This document shows positions 1-8,023 of a DNA stretch of 64,000 nt, in pieces. The notes under the pieces were generated by a model. The model was not told the DNA's origin. It searched no databases and saw only the letters and a program-made list of their open reading frames with translations. Positions within the stretch are counted from its first letter, which is position 1. Each line of letters starts with the position of its first letter. The position numbers were made by a program, and so were the translations under genes. Source of the stretch: Irpex lacteus (Eukaryota; Basidiomycota; Agaricomycetes; Polyporales; Irpicaceae); assembly GCA_001986395.2 (NCBI GenBank), contig MQVO02000010.1, positions 1 to 64,000 on the forward strand, read 5' to 3'.

Positions 1-211
1 TTCTAATCTTATCTTATCTCACGCGCGCTCACGCGCGCCAGTGATGGGAAACCATCTGCCCGATTTAGTATATACTGTATAGTTATTGATCGGATACATG
101 TACGCCAGATCTCCTATGAGATCTGGCATCTATCTCTTTTGTACTACGCGTAGGTTCCGAATAAAGCTCGGTCAAACTTACCTTGTACGAGAGGGATAGC
201 AATCCCTTACA
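1..211 (+). repeat. 5' LTR, truncated by window edge
   Basis: Bases 1-211 match 10643-10853 without a difference, so base 1 corresponds to LTR position 31. It ends in CA at 211, the usual LTR end. It contains a doubled ACGCGCGC motif near 21-38, a TATATACTGTATA stretch near 69-81 that could act in transcription, a 10-bp palindromic hairpin and an AATAAA-like AATAAAG near 160. Confidence 0.95.
104..127 (+). repeat. LTR hairpin, 10-bp perfect inverted repeat
   Basis: GCCAGATCTC at 104-113 and GAGATCTGGC at 118-127 are exact reverse complements around a CTAT loop. The same hairpin is in the 3' LTR at 10746-10769. In the transcript it would form a stable stem-loop in or near the R region; its role (polyadenylation, dimerisation or packaging) is unknown. 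Confidence 0.9.
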
Positions 212-347
212 CTTTTTTAAGTTCGAGAAAACTGAACCTACCACGCGTACAACGCGACAAAAAGAAGTATCCAAAAACTTCACACGAACTCGACACACAC
301 AAACAAAGCGACAACAACTGCTCAGAAGACAAGAAGAAGGCGGGACA

Positions 348-752
348 ATGCCGAACTTGCCCCGCCCACATTCGAGGGACTCGCACTCACGTGCGTCATC
401 ACGCCAGGAGCCTCGGACAACGAGGACCCAGTCCTCCGAGCTCAGGGAAAGCGACAATCCCGGAGAGGATGACCCTGACAAGACGCAGAAGGGACGGGAA
501 TCCCAATACAGTGGTAACGCTGTGGGAAGCGCGCAAGCGCAAAATGGACAAAGGAAGACTTCCTCGTCAACACCTATGGTCGACCTCCGACACATCTTCA
601 ACAACGTCGACCCAACGACCACGGACAAGCGCGAGGGGAAGTCGGCGCAAGTGACAGGTGTCCTCACGGACGCCATCGGAAGGCGCGGGAGAGACGCGAA
701 GCAGGTCGTCGATCAGCAGAGAACGCAGCTGCGGGAAGCAGCGATAGAGTAG
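348..752 (+). CDS. Leading gag-region ORF of the retrotransposon
   Basis: First ATG-led frame after the 5' LTR, 134 aa, hydrophilic and rich in Ser, Arg, Gln and Asp, with no recognisable domain. Near its end another frame stays open through the sequence before the next ORF (about 705-820), so this may be the start of Gag whose frame changes around 705-750 rather than a separate protein. Its position and composition fit an N-terminal Gag extension. Coding status is uncertain. Confidence 0.35.
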   Translation: MPNLPRPHSRDSHSRASSRQEPRTTRTQSSELRESDNPGEDDPDKTQKGRESQYSGNAVGSAQAQNGQRKTSSSTPMVDLRHIFNNVDPTTTDKREGKSAQVTGVLTDAIGRRGRDAKQVVDQQRTQLREAAIE

Positions 753-820
753 AAGTAGGAAAGGGGGAAAACCCCGATGTACTCAACGTTAAGTCGAATA
801 ACGTAGCTGCAGCCCCCACT

Positions 821-1618
821 GTGAACGCCCCTGATTCGAGTGACACGGTCGCGAAAGCAGACCAGACCGAGAAGGTCGTGAGGCGAAAGCCAACACGAGA
901 AAAGCTTCAGGAAGTCCAAGAGATCGTGCAAGAGGCGATCAAATTCCTTGACGGAATGAGGTCTGAGTGCGACCGCATGAGGGAGCGACAGATCGAGGAT
1001 GTAAAGAAGCGTGAGCAGATGGAGGAGCAAACCAACGGGATAAGGGCCGACCTGCAGATGCTGGCACGGACCTTCCACCTCGACGGAGGACTGCCCCCGG
1101 AAGAGGCGAAGCCCGCGGAAAGCACTCCTGAAGTCGCGGTTGCGCAAGCAACCATAACGGTCGAAGAACCGGTCGAAGCGGTGAAGGTAGCCCCGGAAAC
1201 TGTCAAGAAAACGCAGGGACCGGATGAGAGCACACGGCTAGAGAGAGCAGGATTGACGTCGGGAGGAAGAGTGGTGGACACCAGGTACGTGGACGAGTCT
1301 GGCTATGGACATGGCCCACTCGAATACAACACCCCCCATCCACCACACCGACAAGGCCAGAACCGGCAACGGTTCGAAGAGCGAGTGCGCACCAGGCCAG
1401 GACAACCCGACGATGGGGACGACTCGTCATCGGACGACGACCAACGAGGTCCTCACAGGGGACCATCCCCTGATCCTTACACGGCCAGACGGAGGAACCG
1501 TCGGTACAGAGACTCTGACGACGAAGACGAACAACAACGAACTGGATTGAACCCCAGGTTCTTTGTAGCCTCCGCAGCCGGGCCAAGTATGCTGGGAATA
1601 CCAGCTCAGCCTCAGTAA
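821..1618 (+). CDS. Gag-region coiled-coil ORF
   Basis: An open frame of 265 codons counted from a GTG at 821; the frame is also open upstream, so the true start is unclear. Residues about 25-85 are charged and heptad-like (EKLQEVQEIVQEAIKFLDG, then a run rich in R, E and K), which suggests a coiled coil used for Gag assembly. The C-terminal half is Pro/Asp/Arg rich with acidic runs (DDGDDSSSDDD). It ends in TAA at 1616-1618, which overlaps the ATG of the capsid-like ORF in the pentamer TAATG. It is probably part of Gag or a separate structural protein made from the same RNA. Confidence 0.55.
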   Translation: MNAPDSSDTVAKADQTEKVVRRKPTREKLQEVQEIVQEAIKFLDGMRSECDRMRERQIEDVKKREQMEEQTNGIRADLQMLARTFHLDGGLPPEEAKPAESTPEVAVAQATITVEEPVEAVKVAPETVKKTQGPDESTRLERAGLTSGGRVVDTRYVDESGYGHGPLEYNTPHPPHRQGQNRQRFEERVRTRPGQPDDGDDSSSDDDQRGPHRGPSPDPYTARRRNRRYRDSDDEDEQQRTGLNPRFFVASAAGPSMLGIPAQPQ

Positions 1619-2322
1619 TGAGGCACGCTGCGCCAGCAGCGACGTTAGCAGACAACTCGGAGCGCTATATCTATCAGCTGTTCCGAGAGGTGCTGCACGG
1701 GCGGCCGGACGCGTTTCCTCATATGAGCAAACAGTTTAAGGCCTCGCCACCGCGAGCGTATAACGGCACGGATAACGTGGACGTGTTCGACGAGTGGCTG
1801 AAAGGTACCGCAAGGTACTTCTGGGTTGATCAGGTTCGTGGGTCGTGAAAACGACACTATCAGAGTGTTCGCCATAGGTGAACTACTAAGCGGGCCTGCC
1901 CCTTGAATGGTACAACGCGGAGGTACATGACCCTCTCGGGAATGTCAAAGAATGGACGTTCCTGGAGGTCATATATGAACTGCGCAAGCAGTTCGTCCAC
2001 GAAGCCACTATCCAGCTGGCAACGTACCAATTCGAGGGAGGTATACTACAAGGCCTCTAAAGGGGTCGCAGGGCTGTACGCGGAAATGATAAAGTACGCT
2101 CGACAGATGGTCGAGAGACCCAGCGACTACCAGTTCCGACGCAAGTTCCTCAAGGAACTACCAGAAGAGTTCTCCACAGCAATCATGCGTAACAGCAGGA
2201 TGACCGCGGAGAACTCGACTATCGACGAACTGTACCAAGAGGCTCTCATTGTCGAGAACGCGGAGCGGACGGCCAAGATCTTCCAACAACAGAGATCAGA
2301 CCGCCCTCGACAACGCGATTAA
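1618..2322 (+). pseudogene. gag: Gag capsid domain, interrupted by frame changes
   Basis: Starts at the ATG inside TAATG. Residues such as FDEWLKG, RENDTIRVFAIGELLSGPA, LEWYNAEVHD, KEWTFLEVIYELRKQF, GLYAEMIKYARQMV and FLKELPEEFSTAI follow the order of the retrotransposon Gag (capsid) domain of fungal Ty3/gypsy elements. They lie in three frames: the reading must change near 1832, near 1902 and near 2060, each consistent with one extra base relative to a continuous frame. A stop at 2320-2322 ends the last frame. This is either a decayed gag mobilised in trans or a region with assembly insertions; the intact pol next to it makes both worth testing. No repaired protein is given. Confidence 0.75.
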
Positions 2323-2594
2323 CCGGAAACCTGCCTAAAGGCAGGAACTCGACGTCATTCGACAAAAGGAACCGGGGAAGCAGACACTCGCCCAGAGAGG
2401 CGAGACAATCGGGATAACCGATTCGGACGCAGCGACGCCGCTAGGTCGGCACCCGTTAGGAAAACTAACGATAGGCAACGAGGGGAAGTAAACCTACCCC
2501 TCGGCCTGCGATTGGCCACTCGGTCAGCACATCAGCTCCCAGGGCTAGGGCAGAAGCCAACCCCAGCTCCCGTGACAAAGGGAAGGGTGTAGAT

Positions 2595-2762
2595 ATGACG
2601 AAAGTCAAATGCTTCAAGTGTAATCAGATGGGACACTACGCGAGTGCCCACGACCAACCGGGGTTCAGAGCGATGAATGAATCCGACCCCATCGAAAACA
2701 ACGATGCGGAAGCATCTGGAGTGCACGACCCCCGAAGACGGCGTCACTGTCGTCGACGATAG
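2595..2762 (+). CDS. Zinc-knuckle (nucleocapsid) fragment of Gag
   Basis: A 55-aa open frame from ATG 2595 with the segment KCFKCNQMGHYASAH. This is a Gag zinc knuckle in CX2CX4HX4 spacing, but the last ligand is His instead of the usual Cys. That is either a real CCHH variant or a small rearrangement, as the frame around it is also disturbed. The knuckle binds the element's RNA during packaging. The rest of the frame is acidic and stops at 2760-2762. The 270 bases between the capsid part and this segment have no clear continuous frame. Confidence 0.6.
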   Translation: MTKVKCFKCNQMGHYASAHDQPGFRAMNESDPIENNDAEASGVHDPRRRRHCRRR

Positions 2763-2767
2763 GTCAG

Positions 2768-3616
2768 ATGTCGATGAGGTGCCTGACGGCACCCAATACG
2801 AATCGGACGAACACAAACGTAGTTCAGTACGAGGAGTACGAATTCGATAACGAATACTACGACGACAGTAGCTCGGACAACGAGCGATACAACGCAATGA
2901 GCACGGATGATATCCGGGCTGGAGGCTCCTCTTCGAGGAGACAAGATGTGGCCAGTGACGACGAAAGATCGCACGCCGCCGCGGAATCCAGCCATAGGAT
3001 CATGCCGGACACTCCCCTCAACGAGGATAACCTCGACGACATGAGGCGCGAGTTGGAATACGATGAATTCGTCGAGGCAACTCGACAAACTATCGAAACG
3101 ATGCATACGAGTATCCTAGTGGGATACATGAGACATCTACGTATTCGTCGAGTAATCGACATGTTCATTACGCAAACCGCTATCCTACAGGCCGGAGACT
3201 CGTTGGCCAGCAACGAGGATCGTGGACCACTTGAGGGTATCGACGAGTTCCGCGATGGACTCGAGGAAATCCCCCTGGCTCCCATGGACCGCAGGAGGTT
3301 CCAGAGCCTGTGGACCGTAGTCGGAGCGGTGCTGCAGGACGCAGCAGATACTCGCACCGACCTCGGGTCACTCTGGATGGAGATTGACGAGTTGGCCACA
3401 GAGGACAACCCTATTCTCGAGACCATTGAGGAACAGCGAAGAGAAGAACGGCAACGTTCTGACCTCTGGATGGAACGACTGGGCTTACGCCCCGAGGAAG
3501 AGGCGGCTGATGAGGTCAGCCCTTGGACAGAACCAAACCCAGACTGGGAGTATGCAAGGGGCCTAGTTGTCCACCGACAACAGATGATTGGAAAGAGAGC
3601 GACTAGAGTCGCTTGA
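2768..3616 (+). CDS. Acidic gag-pro linker ORF
   Basis: 282 codons from ATG 2768, very acidic (Asp/Glu/Ser rich at the N-terminus), then a helical-looking middle (YDEFVEATRQTIETMHTSILVGYMRHLRIRRVIDMF). No family recognised. The first roughly 17 residues look out of frame with the acidic stretch that precedes the ORF, so the true start is probably upstream in another frame. It overlaps the protease frame by 29 bases; moving from this frame to the protease frame is a +1 shift. Probably the C-terminal part of Gag or a Gag-Pro spacer. Confidence 0.5.
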   Translation: MSMRCLTAPNTNRTNTNVVQYEEYEFDNEYYDDSSSDNERYNAMSTDDIRAGGSSSRRQDVASDDERSHAAAESSHRIMPDTPLNEDNLDDMRRELEYDEFVEATRQTIETMHTSILVGYMRHLRIRRVIDMFITQTAILQAGDSLASNEDRGPLEGIDEFRDGLEEIPLAPMDRRRFQSLWTVVGAVLQDAADTRTDLGSLWMEIDELATEDNPILETIEEQRREERQRSDLWMERLGLRPEEEAADEVSPWTEPNPDWEYARGLVVHRQQMIGKRATRVA

Positions 3617-4523
3617 GGAGAGCGCGGAGGATGAGCCCCCCGCGTTGCAAGACATCTCTGATACTGAGGACGATGAGAGCGTGGCTGATGGCCACGAAGA
3701 AGCGTCCACCGAGGAAGAGGACTCGCCAGCGGTGGTATGGCTGTATGCTACCCCTCCCCAATCACCGGAGGAATCCGAGATTGGATCACCACCATCCTCG
3801 GCCTACGGGGATGCTGAAGACGAAGAGGAGGGGGCAACCCCTCATGACGAACAACCACCCGCAGAGCTGTATCACTCAAGTGATGAAGAGCTCTATTGGC
3901 AGCACGTCGCTGACGTCGACGGAGTGGAGGTCCCCCATGGGCCCCCCACCGAACTCATGGACGGCATGAGGGTGGACGCCGACGCTAACGCATCGCTAAG
4001 GAGCATGACAGAGGAGCGAGGACAGCGAGCTGCCATGAGGGTCACGGGACAAGCTCGTCCCAGACCCAGCCTACCATCTCGTTGTGTCACGATAAGTGGC
4101 AGTATCAACGGTTTGAAAGGGGTGATACTGCTCGACAGCGGATCGAGCATTAACGCAATAAGCCCCGCGTTTGCTACTGTGGCAAACATAAGCGGGTTCC
4201 CGCTGGAGAAACCGATAGGACTCCAGCTGGGGTGCGTAGGAAGCCGATCAAAGATCAACTACGGCACCGAGCAATCACTCACCGTAGGGAACTCGAAGTT
4301 CCCCGTATACTTCGATGTGGTAAACATCGACCACTACGACATGGTTCTGGGAATCCCGTTCATGAAAATGAACAAAGTCACGATGGACTTCGAGAAAGGG
4401 ACCATCCGCTTCGGCACTACCCCAGTACCTTCGCTAGGGGGGGAGGAGGAGCCAAAGAAGATGACAAGAAGGGGATTGAAGGGCAAACAAAAGGAGACTC
4501 GAGCGACAAGTTCGAAGGAATGA
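3588..4523 (+). CDS. pro: Retroviral-type aspartic protease domain ORF
   Basis: The frame opens at 3588 directly after a stop. An acidic spacer of about 150 residues is followed by a pepsin-like retroelement protease: VILLDSGSSINAIS carries the catalytic D-S-G and YDMVLGIPFM is the conserved second motif. It would cut the polyprotein as a dimer. The ORF ends at TGA 4521-4523, but the same frame continues open from 4524 to 7811 through RT, RNase H and integrase. Only one stop codon therefore separates Pro and Pol. Confidence 0.85.
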   Translation: MERERLESLEESAEDEPPALQDISDTEDDESVADGHEEASTEEEDSPAVVWLYATPPQSPEESEIGSPPSSAYGDAEDEEEGATPHDEQPPAELYHSSDEELYWQHVADVDGVEVPHGPPTELMDGMRVDADANASLRSMTEERGQRAAMRVTGQARPRPSLPSRCVTISGSINGLKGVILLDSGSSINAISPAFATVANISGFPLEKPIGLQLGCVGSRSKINYGTEQSLTVGNSKFPVYFDVVNIDHYDMVLGIPFMKMNKVTMDFEKGTIRFGTTPVPSLGGEEEPKKMTRRGLKGKQKETRATSSKE

Positions 4524-4553
4524 CTAGAGGATCCAGGGGAGAGATCTCCTGGA
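4521..4553 (+). promoter_or_regulatory. Putative stop-codon readthrough signal between Pro and Pol
   Basis: The stop is TGA followed by CTA, the UGA-CUA context known from leaky stops in viruses and some cellular mRNAs. Eight bases downstream a stem-loop can form: TCCA (4532-4535) pairs with TGGA (4550-4553) and GGAG (4538-4541) with CTCC (4546-4549), with a GG bulge and an AGAT loop. The spacing resembles gammaretroviral gag-pol readthrough. Function is inferred. The alternative is a point mutation creating a stop. Confidence 0.5.
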
Positions 4554-7500
4554 GCCCCCGAATCATCCAACTCCCTACACGTCCATCCCCCATCTCTACA
4601 GCTCAATAGCCAATCCACCAAATACAACGCCGAAGACATTCCCACATTGCGACAGCAATGGCTGAAAGAATACGAAGATATGTTATCGGGGGTGCCCGAA
4701 AAACTGCCACCGATGAGGGAAATCAACCACACGATACCCATCATCGACGAGAAACACCAATACCGATACCATACGCCCAGGTGCCCGGACGCACTGAAGC
4801 CTAAACTGCTGGAGAAAATCCAGCGATACGTGAGGGCTGGATGGTGGACGTTCCAGAATGTCCCCCAGGCAGCCCCCATGCTATGCCTGCCCAAAAAGGA
4901 CGGGTCACTCCGCACCGTGTTCGATTGCCGGCAACGGAACGATAACACGATTCACGACGTCTCTCCGTTCCCAGACCAGGAACAAATAAGGATGGACGTC
5001 GCGCGGGCCAAGTACCGGTCGAAGATTGACTTGTCTGACGCGTACGAACAGGTGCGAATAGTACCTGAAGACGTGTGGAAGACGGCATTCTCGACGGTAT
5101 ATGGGACGATGCTGAGCCAAGTAATGCAACAAGGCGACTGCAACGCCCCATCCACATTCCAACGGTTGATGACACACATCTTCCGCGAGCACATCGGGAA
5201 GTTCCTGCACGTGTACCTCGACGACATATTCGTGTTCTCGGACACGATAGAGGAACACCAGGAACACCTCAGGGCGGTGTTCGAGTGTCTGCGAAAAGCA
5301 GAATTATACTTGAAGGCGTCGAAATGCGACTTGTACTCGGAAAGGACCGACTGCCTAGGTCACATTATCGACGAGCAGGGACTGCACGCAAGTGCAGATA
5401 AAATGGCCAAGATACGCGAATGGCGCACGCCAAGGGACTATGGAGACATCCAACGGTTCCTTGGTCTAGTGCAATACCTCGCGCACTTCATGCCTGATGT
5501 GTCGTCCTTCACGGGACCGTTGCCCGAGATATCCAGAAATGGACATGCATTCCAGTGGAGACCCTTGCACGAAAAGTGCTTCCAGTCGATAAAAGACTTA
5601 GCGTGCAAGGTCCCAATACTCAAGCCAGTGGATCCCCGAACTGGGGAACCGATTTGGGTGATATGCGACGCCTCCGTATATGGAGTCGGCGCTGTGTACG
5701 GACAAGGACCTGAGTGGCACAACTGTCGCCCCGCAGGCTTCATGTCGAAGAAGTTCACAGCCGCACAACATGCGTATCGCGTGTTCGAGATAGAAATGAT
5801 AGCCATATTGGAAGCCCTCCTTAAGTGGGAGGATAAGCTTCTAGGATATCCCATAACGATCGTCACCGATCACAAGGCCCTTGAGTTCTTTAAGACTCAA
5901 GCGAACTTCAATCCTCGGCAAACGAGGTGGATGGAATATCTCGAACGCTTTAACTACAAGATCATGTATGTTAAAGGGGACTCGAATAGAGTCGCAGACT
6001 GCCTATCTAGGTACTACATCAACGACAAGGATGGGGAAACCCATAACTATGACGACTACGTTAACGCGGACGCGCGATTCGACCCGGAAGGAGACGAATT
6101 GCCCCTGGAACGACGAGAGGAACTCCGGTCAGTACGACTGAGAAGGTCCCCGAGACACCTCGTCGCGAAGGAAGAGTTGGAGGAACGAAGAGCTGAGGCG
6201 CAGGAGCTCAAGGAGAACCAGGAGGATCCTACGCCCACGGAGCATGACGAGGACGTAGAACCCCTGCCCCACAAGCTTCAGCGGATCCAGGAGATGGCGG
6301 AAGCCATCAAAATTGGGTACTCCAACGACGCGATGTTCAGTAAGGTAGCGAAAGCTCCCGAGGAACATCCCGCCTTCAGTGAGAGGGATGGTTACCTCTT
6401 CACTAAGAACCGCCTCGGTCAGGAAGTTATGTGCATACCCCGGGTTAAACTGGGGAACCGCGCCCTTATAGACGTTGTTATTGACAACGCTCACACAACC
6501 ATGGGTCACTTCGGACACCGTAAGACGGGGGAGTACATCCGCCGCTGGTACTGGTGGCCGACGCTTGGCAACGACGTGCTCAAGTTCTGCCTGTCATGCG
6601 GAACCTGCCAGACCACCAAGCCGAGCAACCAAGCCCCAGCGGGACTGCTACACTCAATGCCGATCCCTACGTACCCCTGGCAGTCCATCTCCATGGACTT
6701 CTTGGGCCCGTTTCCCCCATGCCAAGGATTCGACTACCTATGGGTAGTGATGTGTCGACTCACGTCGACGGTACACTTAATCCCCACGACAACCAAGGTG
6801 AAGGCCAGCGAGCTCGCCTGGATGTACGTTAGGGACATAGTAAGGCTACATGGGGTAGCTGAATCGATCGTGAGCGACCGCGATTCGAAGTTCACGTCGG
6901 CCTTCTGGAAGGAAGTACACCGACTGCTGGGCACAAGGCTACTAATGTCGACAGCCTTCCATCCCCAGACGGATGGATCGACAGAACGGGCGAACCGTTC
7001 AATCATACAGGTGCTACGAGCCCTGGTAAAGCCGGACCAGTCCGACTGGGTTAACCAGTTGCCAATGACCGAGTTCGCACTGAACTCGTCTACCAACAGC
7101 TCATCGAAATTCGCCCCGTTCGAGCTCACTCAAGGGTACTTGCCACGGATGACTCAACGGGTCCCACACAGCTCCCTACCGGGAGTAAAAGCGTTCGCAG
7201 ATCAAGCAATTGATAACCTAGAAATGGCGCACGACGCCATCATCGAGAGCAGGGTGTACCAGACGTACCATGCGAACAAGCGAAGAAGAGACGAAAGTCT
7301 CCTGCATGGTGTAGAAAACAAGATACAGGAAGGGGACCTAGTGTACCTATCTACGGAGAACCTTAACCTTCCGAAAGGAAGGGCGAAGAAGCTACTTCCC
7401 AGGTACATAGGCCCATACGAGGTCATAAAGGCTCACGCCGAGACCTCCAATTATACGCTGAGACTGCCGGAGGACCTCGCCAAGAGGCGAATACATCCGA

Positions 7501-7811
7501 CATTCCACGTCTCCAAACTCAGGAGACACGAGCCCAACGACGATAGGCTCTTCCCGCACCGTGAGGTGCGACGATACTACGACTTGGGTAACCCCAAGGA
7601 TGGAGAGTGGTCCGTCGACGAGATAATCGACCATAAATGGACCCGAAATAAACTTACTTTCCTGGTAAGATGGGATCTCGGCGACGAGACTTGGGAACCG
7701 GTTGAACACGTCCAGGACTGTAGTGCCCTCGACGGGTATCTGGAGTTGTTGGGCGTGGGCGACGTTAAGGACATCCCGAAGGATAAGCCGAAACCCCGAC
7801 GCCGGGGTTAG
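4524..7811 (+). CDS. pol: Pol: reverse transcriptase, RNase H, integrase, chromodomain
   Basis: In frame with the protease after TGA 4521. The first in-frame ATG is at 4680, already inside the N-terminal RT region, so readthrough or another recoding route is more likely than a separate start. RT: LPKKDGSLRTVFDCRQRN and YLDD at 5214-5225. RNase H: ICDASVYGVG, EIEMIAILEAL and TDHKALEFF. Integrase: an HHCC zinc finger (HTTMGHFGH...CLSCGTC), then the D,D35E triad at MDFLGP, SDRDSKF and STERANR. C-terminus: a chromodomain (WSVDEIIDHKWTRNKLTFLV, then WEPVEHV) that can direct insertion to marked chromatin. One continuous frame of about 1,095 codons, so the enzyme looks intact. Confidence 0.95.
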   Translation, partial: LEDPGERSPGAPESSNSLHVHPPSLQLNSQSTKYNAEDIPTLRQQWLKEYEDMLSGVPEKLPPMREINHTIPIIDEKHQYRYHTPRCPDALKPKLLEKIQRYVRAGWWTFQNVPQAAPMLCLPKKDGSLRTVFDCRQRNDNTIHDVSPFPDQEQIRMDVARAKYRSKIDLSDAYEQVRIVPEDVWKTAFSTVYGTMLSQVMQQGDCNAPSTFQRLMTHIFREHIGKFLHVYLDDIFVFSDTIEEHQEHLRAVFECLRKAELYLKASKCDLYSERTDCLGHIIDEQGLHASADKMAKIREWRTPRDYGDIQRFLGLVQYLAHFMPDVSSFTGPLPEISRNGHAFQWRPLHEKCFQSIKDLACKVPILKPVDPRTGEPIWVICDASVYGVGAVYGQGPEWHNCRPAGFMSKKFTAAQHAYRVFEIEMIAILEALLKWEDKLLGYPITIVTDHKALEFFKTQANFNPRQTRWMEYLERFNYKIMYVKGDSNRVADCLSRYYINDKDGETHNYDDYVNADARFDPEGDELPLERREELRSVRLRRSPRHLVAKEELEERRAEAQELKENQEDPTPTEHDEDVEPLPHKLQRIQEMAEAIKIGYSNDAMFSKVAKAPEEHPAFSERDGYLFTKNRLGQEVMCIPRVKLGNRALIDVVIDNAHTTMGHFGHRKTGEYIRRWYWWPTLGNDVLKFCLSCGTCQTTKPSNQAPAGLLHSMPIPTYPWQSISMDFLGPFPPCQGFDYLWVVMCRLTSTVHLIPTTTKVKASELAWMYVRDIVRLHGVAESIVSDRDSKFTSAFWKEVHRLLGTRLLMSTAFHPQTDGSTERANRSIIQVLRALVKPDQSDWVNQLPMTEFALNSSTNSSSKFAPFELTQGYLPRMTQRVPHSSLPGVKAFADQAIDNLEMAHDAIIESRVYQTYHANKRRRDESLLHGVENKIQEGDLVYLSTENLNLPKGRAKKLLPRYIGPYEVIKAHAETSNYTLRLPEDLAKRRIHPTFHVSKLRRHEPNDDRLFPHREVRRYYDLGNPKDGEWSVDEIIDHKWTRNKLTFLVRWDLGDETWEPVEHVQDCSALDGYLELLGVGDVKDIPKDKPKPRRRG

Positions 7812-8023
7812 ATAAGATAACGGCGCGATTAGATAAATCGACGCGCAAGCGCCGTACGGCCAAACAAATTAGAAAATCATCAATTTACGGGCGGCTACAC
7901 TTAACCGACTCACTTCGCCGCCAACCACCACCACAACCTCCCCAAAAACCCAGACGTGGCAACGCGTGCACCCACACACCCGCCTTACCACACCTAACAC
8001 GCCAGCGAGTGGCTCCCGCCGCT

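Noticed and set aside
183..347. Open frame starting inside the 5' LTR ahead of the first gag-region ATG
   Set aside because: The start is a TTG within the LTR; nothing suggests translation there.
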